From contig QJNS01000066.1 of the NCBI GenBank assembly GCA_004154925.1, positions 186,001 through 250,000 of the forward strand: 64,000 nucleotides of DNA, read 5' to 3'. The translations under genes were made by a program, and so were the position numbers. The notes beneath the pieces are model-generated. The model was given only the letters and a program-made list of their open reading frames with translations. It did no database searches and was not told where the DNA came from. Position 1 is the stretch's first letter. Each line of letters starts with the position of its first letter. The DNA is from Monosporascus cannonballus (taxonomy: Eukaryota > Ascomycota > Sordariomycetes > Xylariales). Shown here one piece after another: positions 12,191 through 22,899 of the stretch.

Positions 12191-13860
12191 TTACTCGGCA
12201 ATTAATTACGTATAATTACGGATTTTCTTTTCGTTTAATATTATAAAAAAAACATCTATATAATATATACCATAAGATATATTACGGTTTTATATTTCTT
12301 TTAATCGGAACCACAAAATTACCATATTTTTAATATTATTTATATTATATAAATCGTTATAAATCATAAATTCCCGAAATTAAATAATGGCCCGAATTAT
12401 ACGATTTTTTAAAAAATATGCGCTGGTTAAATTTGTAATAACAAGAACGTTTATTTTACGATTTTAAAAAATTATTATCTAATAATTTATATTATTTATG
12501 TTAATAATTCTATTATTATATTTAAATATAAGGAAAAAAGCGAATAATATAATATATTATTTAATAACATTTTCGGAATTTAATAAAAATATTATTCAAA
12601 AATTATTAAAATATATAAATATATTTTTATTTACTTTTTATAAATTATATATATATATTTAAAATCCTAGAATATTTATTGAAATATTATTCCGAAATTA
12701 TCGTAAATAAAATATATATTAATATATATATAATAATAAAATTCGCTTTATAAAAAGCTTATAATATTAAAATTTTGTCGAATAATTATTTAACTTAAAA
12801 AAGACTTATTTTATAAATTAAGGCCGAATTTCCAAGAAAATAATATATATAGTAAAAAATACAATACGGAAAATAACGCCGTAATTAATATAATTCGTAT
12901 TAAAAATTAATTTAAACCCGTTACAATTTTTATATACGTTTTAATTTTTTATTAAATCGTTATATATTTCCCGGATATAATTACCGTATTTTATTTTATT
13001 TAATAACAATAATATTATTATAATAATTATATAATATTTAATATATATAAAACATAATTATAATTAAAAACTTAAATAATATTATAAGTTTACGGATATA
13101 AATTCCGCTTAATTAAAACCCAAAATATAAATAAAAAATATAAAATATAATACATAAAATAAAATTCATATATTAAATAATTACCGCATATATTATTAAC
13201 ATATATAAAAAATATATAAGAATTTATAGTATATAAATAAAATTTATAAACAATAAATACTAAATAAATTATAAAAATATTTTAAGGCAATATAAATAAT
13301 TAAAATTAAAATATATACAAATTTTAGGATTATATAATTACAAATACATAAATTATTAAATTTACATACATTATTAAATATAAATAAAAAAATAATATTA
13401 TTTTCTTATAACAAAATAATAACATATAAGGAAAAAACGTAATAATTATTTATAATTTATGTCAAATTTATATTCTGTTTTAAATTTCTTAATATAATTT
13501 ATAAAATTATTTCGATTAAATACATATTAAATATAATTATTAAAACTTTTTAATATATAATTCATATTATTTATTTCATCATAATTTCTTTTAATTGTAA
13601 ATATTTATTATATTTTGATATATGAAATTACGTCATTTCCAATATAATAATTATTAATTCATTATTTCTTTACTTAATATCTAAAATTTATATTATAATA
13701 TATATCTTTATATATTTTACGATATTATAAAAATAAATAAATTTCTTATCGATATAATAAATCTAATTTCTATTTTAATTTTTAATAATATATTCCCAAT
13801 AATCTTAAAAAACCTTATGCGCTTAATTAAAAATATTCAATTCGTTAATAATATTTTTAT
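12191..13860. other. Interior of X, middle, no gene identified
   Basis: About 1.7 kb of almost pure A/T sequence with scattered CpG, dominated by TAAT/ATAT runs. No frame, repeat unit or motif could be supported. Confidence 0.4.
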
Positions 13861-13871
13861 AAAATAATTTA

Positions 13872-16730
13872 TTTCCGAAAGAAATTCACACTTAAAAATA
13901 ATTTTAAAAACGGGTAATAAGATTTCGGACCAAAAAATAGCCGGAATAAGTACCAGAATAAAAATAATTTGCCTCCGAAAAATAACCTTAAAAATAGATA
14001 ATAAAATCCTTAACCAAAAAACAGTCGGAACAGGTATTAAAATAATTTGCAATAAGGCGAAACCGATAACGTAATCCAGGTTAAAATATTTTTGTATTAA
14101 CTAAATAATATTCGATTATCCTAAGATATAAAATATTCTTTACGGAAAATATATATTATACGTAATTAATTCCAAATAAAAAATATATATTATAAAGTTT
14201 TATTAATATAGCAAAAAAAAAATAAATGCTTTAAGTTTTAATATTAATACAAATATATATTAATTAAAACATTTTTATAATTATTAAAGATTTATAAATT
14301 CGATAATATTACGAAAAGCTTATATTACGAATAAGATTTTTTATTACGAAAAATACGGTATTTATATAAGTATTAAATATTAATAATATAATCCGGGATA
14401 TTTTCCGTAATAATAACCGGCAAAACAAAATTTACGTTATAGCGGATTATGCCGACTTTATAAATTATTAAATTATTAAGTTAATTACGAATTTATAAAT
14501 GATTACGGTTTTTGCAATTTAACGAAAAAATTATATAAACAGGATATTACATAAATAATACGAAAAAGAGTTTATAACTTTATAAACCAGATGATTTAAT
14601 TAAAAAATATATATTATATAATTATTTTATAAATATTATAATTTACGAAATTATATAGATAATAAATATGTAAATTATATATAAAAACGCAACAAAAAAT
14701 ATTTATATATAATCTTTAAATTTTCGATATTATTATATAATCCGAATAAAAGTTTTCAAAAGGATTTGAACGTAAATATTGCGTTTAAAACAAATAAGAT
14801 TTTAAGATCCGAAAACGTAAAAAGAATTATTAATATATAGGTTATAATAACGCGCGAAAAAAGATAAAACGGAAGGAAAAACTTTACAAAATATTTACAA
14901 ATATTAATTAATAAATTAATTAAAAATAAGGTATGCGGATTAACCCGAAATTAGGCGTTATATTTATTTATAAGTAATATAATATTTTTATACGATTTTA
15001 TAAAAAATAAAACATTTAAACGGGATATAATTTATTAAAATTACGTAAATTATAAATTTGATTATTTGTATTAATTTCGTTAATAATATTACCGTATATC
15101 GTATTATAAAATATTATTTTTTATTTACGATTTTACTATTAGAAATAAGCAAATTAAGTTAATATAATAATTAAATAATTACAGTAATATATAAATTAAT
15201 TTCGAAATTAATGAATTAAAATTAAACAAATAACAAAATTATATGAATATTAAAATTATAATATAAATATTATATTATTTGTATTTACATATATTAAAAA
15301 ATAATAAAAAGGTAAAAAATTATATTAACAGCTTATTTTCGTCTAATAAATCCTTATTTTGCTTATCCGATAATAATAATAACAATAAAAAACCGCCTTA
15401 ATTAAAATTATTAATTAAGTTATTGATAATTTATATTACAGGATTATAATTTTTTTCTATATACGGAATATTACGGTGATCTTAAACCAAATTGTTTTTA
15501 ACGAATTCAATATTAAAAGTTTTTCTGATAATTATATTAAGGCTATTTATAAGTTAATTTTCGTTTTTTGCCGTATTTAATTAATTAAGTTTACTTATAT
15601 CGTTAATAAGAGATACGATATTATTAAAATCGATAAACTTAATTTCTATAATTTTACGGCCCGTAACCAAAATATTTTCAAATTTTTAAATATTTTTTTG
15701 AATCCAAAATAAATATCGTTTAATAAGCCAAAAATTGCGAAATAAAAAATAGGTACGTTCGAGAATTTTATTTTAAAAGTTCCGAATAACGTAATGTTTA
15801 TTTTGCGAAAAAACATAACGGGCATAAAATATGCATAATAAAGATATACGGTACTTAATTAAAACCGAATTTTGGAAAAAAATATTAATATTATATATAT
15901 TATTTTTCGACCGGCGGAATTCGTTAATAAATTATAGATTATAATATTCGCCTTTTCGATTAAATAATTTTTAAATTTTCTTTTTAATATTTATTAAAAT
16001 CAAATTTAATACTAAATTGAATTTATAAACATTTAATTTGATGTTATAAAATATAATATATAATCGAAATAAAATATTTTTTGTTATAATTAAATTAACC
16101 GGCCCGATAAAAAATTATAATATCGGTATTAACTGTTTAATATAATTAATATTATTATATCTTGTAATATGCGAAAAATAAATTCAGGTTTGTTATAAGA
16201 AATAATAGTAATTTCGTAATTTTTTATCGATAAAAACGATATTAATTAATAATTAATTATTATTTTTAATAAAATTAAAAAAGTTATTACTTTATAAAAT
16301 ATTAGCCGTATTAAAAATATTTCCGGCTTTATAATTATCCGATAAAAAAACTTTATTCGGTAAATTTTAATTAATACCGTATTACTTAATATATAATATA
16401 AATAAATTATATTTTTAATTTAAAAAAATATATTCGAATTATTCGTTAAATTACTTATATTATGAAATAATATATTATTAATAAATAATAATAAAAAAGT
16501 TTCGTTAAAACGATTTTTATTAATTTATATGTTTTAATTCAGATTCCGTAATATTTTCCTTATTTATCCGGCGCGATTAAAATATTTAAAAATTATATTA
16601 TGCGCAATAAATTCAAATTCGGCAACAGTTAACCGAAAACAAATATATTTTATAAATTCGGTAAATTTGGTTTTCGAAAAAATTTTTTCGATCGATATAT
16701 TTCGGAAAGCTTTATGTATATTAAATGTTT
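13872..16730 (+). pseudogene. Large RIP-degraded ORF in X, unknown protein
   Basis: One + frame (codon starts divisible by 3) runs from about 13,872 to 15,480 with fewer stops than chance AT-rich sequence should give. Nearly all are TAA/TAG, which would restore to Gln. It opens with a Gln/Lys-rich stretch. It later shows IITREKR, KVCGLTR and a run of Asp-to-Asn-type codons before KKPP (about 15,372-15,398). From about 15,475 the coding-like frame shifts and continues (YGTQLKPNFGKKY, FSTGGIRQQIIDYN near 15,850-15,940) to roughly 16,700. That suggests about 900 codons with one or two frameshifts or an intron. I recognise no family. Confidence 0.35.
13898..14050 (+). repeat. 84-bp tandem repeat, about two units
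   Basis: The unit starting ATAATTTTAAAAACGGG at 13,898 recurs from 13,982 with mostly transition differences. The second copy ends at about 14,050. The period of 84 is 28 codons, so it is in frame with the large + ORF of X and would give a Gln-rich peptide repeat (TKKQPEQVPEQKQF and TKKQSEQVLKQF after reading stops as Gln). Confidence 0.6.
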
Positions 16731-18604
16731 TTATTATAAATAATTTGTATCGGATACGTAATTTTTACAAAAACAATGCAAATATGTAAATATTAAATAT
16801 GTAAAAAATAAAAGGTTTAAGAAAATAAAGTTTTGACGATTGTTAAAATAATTATATTATTTTATTTTTAAATTTATAATTTATTTTTAAAATTATTTAT
16901 ATTTTATGTATTCCGGTTATATTATCGGGCTAAGAAATATGTATAATTATAAGTAAAAAATTTATTTATATATAAAATCAAGTAGGAATAAAAAAATATT
17001 ATTTCTAATTATATAAATCGGTTATTTCGGTTTAATTAATCTATATTTGCCGAATATAATTAATTATTTTTTAATTTCTATAAATAAGATAAAAATGTTC
17101 CGAAATGCCATAAAATTATTTTTTTTAAATCCATATTTTTTTTTTAAAAAACTTTCGATAAACGTTATAAATACTGGTAATAATATTTTCGTTTTCCTTA
17201 ATTATATTTAACGAAATTAAACGGTATTTATTATACGGTATATATTATAATTTCGAAAAACCGGAAAATATTTAGTTATTACGTTTATAAAATATATTAT
17301 TAAAAACCTAAAATAAAATCCAAATAATATTAATTACAAATTAATAAAAAACATTCAAAAATATTAAATATTATTATAATATTTTAAAAAACCATTTTAT
17401 TTTATAATATTAATTAAATTAAAATATAAATTATTTTAATTTATTTTAAAAATATAAATATAATAATAAATAAAAATAATAATAATATTTTGCATAATGG
17501 TACAGTAATAAAAGGATATATTACGAACATAATTTTAAATATTAAAAATTTCGTATTAAAATATTATATCATTATATTATACCTAGTTTTAAAACGGAAT
17601 TTATTTTCATATAAATTATATTATTATAAAAAAAATTAATACGGTTATTTTTATTTTTTTATTAATTAAATTATATTTTTATTTAATGTATAACAATTTT
17701 CGTAAATATTTAACTTTTTTAATATATTAATATTATTCCGTAATAAATTCAAAAATTGTAAAAATTTACTTAATAAATAAAGTAAATAATTATTACTAAT
17801 ATTAAAAATTATATTAATTATAATAATTAGAATTATAAAAAAAATATAAAAATATCCGGATTGTTATTATTACGAAGCAGTTTCGTTTTCCGTATCGTAT
17901 TATACGATTAAATCTTTTTTTAAATTAATTAAAAATAAGCGTTTTTATAAGACGTTAACCCTTATCCAACACAGTATAAATTACGTTAATTTTGAATAAT
18001 AACTTTTTCGGCGGGCGGCGGAATTTAAGTTTTTTTTGCGAAAATTATGAATTATTTATATAATATATTATTATATTTATATATAACATGATTTTAATTA
18101 ATATAAATTAAAAACGTTTATTAATTTTCGTATGTTAATAACCGTTCATATATTCGTTTTTTTAACACGTTAATTAATCGGTTAATTTAAACTATTAAAT
18201 TTATAACTTGGCTTAAATCGTCGCATAAAATCTAATTACGAATAAAATTTTTAAACATTATGTTAATTCTTTTATGTTAATACCAAAAATTCAAAGTACG
18301 TATACATATATTTTGTTTTAAAGGCGTAACCCGGTAAAACTAAGAAAATTCGAATTTATCGTATTTTAAAAAAGGGGATAATAACGTAACGGATTCGGGT
18401 TATAGTTATTATACGTATTAAGGTTTAACAATGGCATATAAGTCCTAATTAAAATTATCGTAATATTAATAATAAGTTATAATTCAAGTAATTATTTATA
18501 TATATATATATATTTACAAAAATATATTATTATTAAGTTATTACGGATTTTTATTTTTTTAAAGAAACAAATATACTAAACGAAGTTGTTTTTACGCAAT
18601 TATA
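16731..18604. other. Interior of X, right part, no gene identified
   Basis: AT-rich, RIP-like, with an (AT)n tract at about 18,498-18,516. A purine run AAAAAAGGGGATAATAACG near 18,366 resembles an LTR-element polypurine tract, but no LTR follows that I can pair. Patches at 17,870-18,030 (CGGCGGGCGGCGGAA) keep more G+C. No family assignment. Confidence 0.35.
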
Positions 18605-18724
18605 ACTTAGGCCTCGCTGGCTCGTTACGGGGATTTGGGATTTGATTGGTTAATATTTAGCGTTATAAAGCGGTACTTGAGTGACTTTGAAGAAATTGGG
18701 AAAACGAGCCAGGGAGGCCTCAGC
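18605..18724. mobile_element. 120-bp MITE-like element with about 22-bp inverted repeats
   Basis: The left end holds AGGCCTCGCTGGCTCGTT (18,609-18,626). The right end holds the inverse of AGGCCTCCCTGGCTCGTT. Over 22 positions only three differ. TA dinucleotides flank it at 18,603-18,604 and 18,725-18,726, as expected for Tc1/mariner-type targets. There is no coding capacity and it is little mutated. Because it lies only 12 bp from the right end of X, it might instead be the right terminal structure of X. Confidence 0.6.
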
Positions 18725-18733
18725 TAGCTGAGG
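18718..18733. repeat. Perfect 16-bp palindrome CCTCAGCTAGCTGAGG
   Basis: It spans the right edge of the MITE-like element and the last bases of X, ending 3 bp before the X boundary. It could form a cruciform or be a protein-binding site at the X terminus, or be a by-product of MITE insertion next to a related sequence. Confidence 0.7.
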
Positions 18734-18744
18734 TAAATTCGCAT

Positions 18745-18823
18745 ATAAGGCGCTGCGCTAATGCTGCTTGGCACCGGCGTTTGTCCGGTGCTCCATAATA
18801 GGGCTCCATACAGCCCCATTACA
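18745..18823 (-). repeat. 5' LTR of element L, outer part
   Basis: Continues the LTR broken at 7,775. It is the least mutated copy: ATAAGGCGCTGCGC, then hairpin GCACCGG-CGTTTGT-CCGGTGC (18,771-18,791), a second inverted pair around AATAGGGCT/AGCCCCATT, ending in CATTACA at 18,823. On the minus strand the LTR therefore begins TGTAATGGGGC. Element A resumes at 18,824. Confidence 0.75.
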
Positions 18824-18877
18824 ATATCTTTCGATATATCCAAACGTTATTTTCGCAAATCCGAATAACAACATACT

Positions 18878-19390
18878 TTGGTTAATTTAATGAAACACGA
18901 AAAATGTAACATAATGCATTATTGTTTTTGTTTCGCCCAACAACTTAATTACGAAATAATTAACGGGATTTTTTGTTATAAAAAATATGTTCGTCGAGGC
19001 CGTTCGTACAATGGAATAAGAATTTTTGTTTTTATAATTAATCGTCATATTACGCAATTGAATAAGTTAACAGAAAAAAAAAAGTAACGACCGAAAAATC
19101 TTTATCCAAAACTTTTGCGTGTTTTTTTCGTATACGTCGTTAGCGTTAATATTATGAATCTTAAGGCGCGAAATTTATTACTCGTATTTTTCAATCCATA
19201 AATAAGTTTAATAATTTTGCATAATTAAAGTGAAAGTTTATAATTAAGGTACAGACGTTAAGTAAGGTAAACGTTATTAATTGGAATACGATGGATTAAG
19301 GGCTTCTTTCTTTAAATCTTACAAATTAGAATGCTATTATTTCGGATAGCTCCGTTATTGCTAGTAAAAGTTTTTTAACAGGCACTAGGC
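18878..19390 (+). pseudogene. Antisense accessory ORF of element A (Cys-rich, then charged helical part)
   Basis: The first 69 codons are open (18,878-19,087). They hold a cysteine-rich stretch (KCNIMHYCFCF, FCYKKYVRRGRSYNG) and then a Lys-rich tail. After a frameshift the homology continues with TEKSLSKTFACFFRIRR to about 19,200. The same protein is encoded at 26,745-27,180, and a relative is at 29,257-29,900, always on the strand opposite pol between chromodomain and 3' LTR. Function unknown. Zinc binding by the Cys part and a coiled coil at the C-terminus are inferences from composition. Confidence 0.55.
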
Positions 19391-22300
19391 GCCAATAAGA
19401 TTTTTGGCGGGTTCCCAGGTATTTTCGAAATTCGGGTAATTTTTCTATTTAATTATGTATTAGGTAAATCCGTTTTGTTTTCGTATATCGAGAACTTTTT
19501 TCATTTCGTATATTTATTCGTTTTTTATTTTTACGTCGTTTTATACCTTATATACTTTGATTATATTTATTATTAATTCGAATAAATACCGTAAAAAACT
19601 GGATATAATTTAACTTTTAATAAATGTTTTAATTAATAATTATTTTCTAGGATTTTGTTAAAGATTTTATGTAGACCAATATACATAAAATCGAGTTTTT
19701 TATTAGGGCGTTTTATTTCAATATTTTTAATAACGAGGAAAACCATTTTCCCTTTTTCGAAAATTAATTTTTTATCCTTTTCTGATTATAATACTTATTT
19801 ATTTAATTTAGTACGAATTTTAATTCCATTTTTATTTTTTGACATAATTATCGTAATTATTTTAACATAAAAATTACTTTGATATTAATTAACCGGTCGT
19901 TCCTTACGTTTTTATAAACTTTTAAAATAAAACCAATATTTGCGTTTACCGGTATTATTTTTATGTTTTCGTAATACCTGGTATTAGAAATTAATTATAT
20001 ACTCGGTAATTCTGTAAACTAACTGTTTTATTCGCAATTAATATAATATTGTAAGTATATTTTTAAGATTTAAGTTATCCGGTTTATTTATCTATCCGTT
20101 TAAGGTTTAAATACGTTAATTTATTTATAATTTATATTATTAGGATTTGTTACATTTTATATATAAATATCGATTTTTTATTTGAAATCAATTTTATTAA
20201 TAATCCGTAGAAATTAAAAATATATTTAAAGAAAATATATGCTATTTGTTTCGCGTTTATGTTCTCGTAATATGGTAAAAAATAAGAATATTTCGTAAAT
20301 CGATTCACGATTACGAAAATACTATCGTAATATATTTCCTTAATTAGATTTTCTGATATAAAAAGTGCAATAATGTAATTAAATATAATTAAATATTATG
20401 GTCGGTTTGCGATTAATAATAGCTATAATTTTCTGTATAGTTTTCGTCGTCGAATCTTTACTTTGGCGTAAATATCGTATTACCGTAAAACTTTCTATAT
20501 TATTAATTTTATTTTAGGAAAGAAATATATACCTTAAAGCCATTTTAAGGTCTTGTAAATTCCTGGATATCCGTATAATTAATATTCGTATATTGTTTGT
20601 ACTAAATCCTTTTGGTATTCGTTTAAAATTTTATTTTGTCCGTCTCTCGATTTCCTTAGAAATTATTATTATAATGCTGGATTTTCTGATATATATCGTA
20701 ATATATTACCCGAATTATCGCAATTTATTACAGACGTAAATATCCTTTTATAGTAATATCGAAAATTATATAACTAATTTTAAATAATTTCTTTTTGAAA
20801 TTTGGTTATTTATTCAAAGTATTTGTTTTATTATTCTTTTAGCCTTTTTGGTAAATAATAAAGAAATTAAAATTTCCTAAATTTTTTACAGAATTAAATT
20901 ATTATCCTATAAGCTTTTTGGTCGTAATAAATCGGGTAAGACTTTAATAATCCGTATACACCTTAATCTGGTACAAACTTCCCTTTAACAAATACTTAAA
21001 TTTTGGAAATGCCATAATAATAACCATAAATTCCTTATTTAAAATAACGTAATTGATTTGGGTTCCTTTTAATTTATACCAAAAAATTTAATAAGGTATA
21101 TTTTGCTTTAATTATTTTGTTATCAAATTATTATATTTAACATATAATTTAAAGTATTTACTTTGTATTCAACGGGGCGGTTTAAATCATATATAATTAA
21201 TACTGGCTCGTTAATAATCGTATCTTTAATATTTTAAAATGCTTTTTCCGTATCTGGCGTCTATTTAAATTCCTTTTTTTTCGTAAGGGTCGTTAAGGGT
21301 ATGTATATATTGGTAAAGTTTTAAATAAACTTTCTGTAATAGCTGGCAAATCCAAAGAATATCTGTATTTTTTGAGCTGTTATTAACGTTGGTTATTTTA
21401 TAATTATAACGATTTTTTTAGGGTTTATCCTAATATATTCTAGGGTAATAATATGTTCTAGATATTTTATTTCCTGTTTATAAAATTAATTTTCTTTTGC
21501 GTTAACGAATAACCTTATTTTATATAAAGCTTAAAAACCTTTATGAACGTATTTTATGTATACTTTTTCCGTTTCGGAAAAAGTAAGAATGTCGTCGGAA
21601 TCGTAAACGACGAAAATATCTAGGTATTTTCGTAATACATGGTTTATCATACGTTAGAAGATTGCTAATACGTTCGTAAATTTTATTGGTATTACTAAAT
21701 ACTTAAATAATCCGTATTTCGTTTTAAAAGCTATTTTTTATTCCTATTTTCTTTTAATCTTAATTACATTATATTCATTTTTGACATCGAATATTGTGAA
21801 TTATTCAGTTCCGTAACGTCTGTTTTTCTTTTCGTAATTAGGGGTAATATCGGTCGATTTTTGATAATAATATCGTTTAATTATCGATAATTAATTATAA
21901 ATCGCAATTTTTCGTTTTTGTTTAGTATAAAAAACATAAAATATCCTGTTAATAATTTAAAAGGTCGAATTCATCCTTTTTATACCTGATTTTTTAGTTA
22001 TTTTTTAAAAATGCGTACCTTATTTCCGTTAAAGTTGAAAAAGGGGTAAAATTTCGCTCAGGATCCTTTTCTAAGAATTATTTCGTAATCCCATTCGTTA
22101 TATTCTAATAACTTCGTATCGACCTTCTTTTTAAAAAGCTATTCGTATCAGTAATATTGTAATAATATATTAGTTAAATCTTTTAACTTTTAAGGTTATT
22201 ATTTTTATTATTTTAAATCCTTATTTAGTTACTTTAGTTTCGCTGTAATAATAATAATAATACATCGTATTTTTTTCTAATCCCGGTTTTTTCTTATATT

Positions 22301-22850
22301 TTGTCCTTATTGGTAATAACGTTGTTATCGTATCCTTATATTTGTATTTATCGCCATTATTAATCAAGTATTAAAGTTTTAATTTTTTTTCATTTATTAA
22401 TAAAAAGTAACATAAACTTTACCTAATTAATTTTACTGTTAATCAAAACTCTGTATTGGCATATCCATGGTAATCTTAAGATTATATCATAATTCTCGAA
22501 TAAAACGATATCGAAATTAATTGATTAATATCGTCCTTAAATAAAAATCATAAGGTAATTCATTTCGGGTATAATTTTTTATTATTATAAGCGAATTCCT
22601 AACTTTAGGCAGTTGTCGTTATATAAGGTTTTAACTTATATTTCTATAACAATCTAATCGTCATTTATTTACTACCCATATTATGAACTACCTATTAGGC
22701 TGTTTTTTCTGCCTTTTATTTCGTACTTTATAATTTTCCCTATTATGTTAATACCTTTACTTATCCGTACGAACAATTAGGCAAAAAATAATTTATAGCG
22801 ATTTACGTATTATAATATCGAATAATAATATGAAAAGAAAAACGCGGCAT
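19370..22850 (-). pseudogene. pol of element A (protease, RT, RNase H, integrase, chromodomain)
   Basis: Minus-strand frames show, from right to left: the protease-like segment (about 22,450-22,640, matching G at 49,985-50,170), RT with active-site box YDSDDIL at 21,580-21,604 preceded by FKTKYGLFKYL, the integrase region (about 19,600-20,850), and a C-terminal chromodomain at 19,370-19,560. The chromodomain makes this a chromovirus; in that group it is thought to steer integration to heterochromatin. RIP stops and frameshifts are frequent and no full-length frame remains. The catalytic Asp pair of RT is kept, but one aromatic beside it is changed. Confidence 0.75.
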
Positions 22851-22899
22851 AATAACTCTACGGGATATAACTTATTAATCTGAAAATTCTCTAACGATA

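Larger units (their letters stand above)
7776..18736. mobile_element. Insertion X: 10.96-kb unclassified element in the L 5' LTR, 8-bp duplication
   Basis: The L LTR is cut exactly between two copies of ATTCGCAT (7,768-7,775 and 18,737-18,744). The 3' LTR of L (732-739) and the LTR of E give the uninterrupted arrangement. The left end starts TTGCTTTATCG and the right end, reverse-complemented, starts TTACCTCAGC, so the outer eight bases agree at five positions and differ by three transitions. Both ends are structured and little mutated, while the interior is heavily RIP-mutated. An 8-bp duplication is known for hAT, P and KDZ-type DNA transposons among others. I cannot assign a transposase, and X could itself be composite. 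Confidence 0.6.
631..18823 (-). mobile_element. Element L: Ty3/gypsy, minus strand, inserted in A and itself interrupted twice
   Basis: The 3' LTR is 631-818, the internal region runs from 819 to 7,667 (without the solo LTR at 7,240-7,620), and the 5' LTR is 7,668-7,775 plus 18,745-18,823. Flanks are ATATG (626-630) and ATATC (18,824-18,828), an imperfect 5-bp duplication. Element A is continuous across the insertion when compared with the copy at 26,619-26,720. Gag and pol match element E on the right of the window. The core without insertions is about 6.8 kb. Confidence 0.75.
202..22850 (-). mobile_element. Element A: Ty3/gypsy chromovirus, minus strand, split by element L
   Basis: The pieces 202-630 and 18,824 to about 22,850 are one element. 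The 3' LTR (202-554) is followed by its polypurine tract and by sequence to about 630 that matches the start of the A-like copy at 26,619. That match resumes at 18,824 after the interruption. Going leftwards on the minus strand the order is protease, RT, RNase H, integrase, chromodomain, then an opposite-strand accessory ORF and the 3' LTR. Gag and the 5' LTR are missing at the right end, where element K begins. The right boundary is approximate. Confidence 0.7.

Noticed and set aside
13837..14052. 71-codon minus-strand hydrophobic frame with an internal repeat
   Set aside because: The repeat is better read on the plus strand, where stops convert to Gln and the frame continues for hundreds of codons; the hydrophobic minus frame is its antisense.
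18360..18430. Purine tract followed by TAACG, looking like the 3' end of a copia element
   Set aside because: No LTR pair, no copia RT or integrase motif upstream. Kept only as a note within X.
7776..18736. X as a Starship-type giant element
   Set aside because: No tyrosine-recombinase captain could be recognised at either end, and it is small for that class. The 8-bp duplication alone does not decide it, so I left it unclassified.
7776..18736. X as a LINE or Helitron
   Set aside because: No poly-A end, RT or endonuclease motif for a LINE, and Helitrons do not make target duplications.
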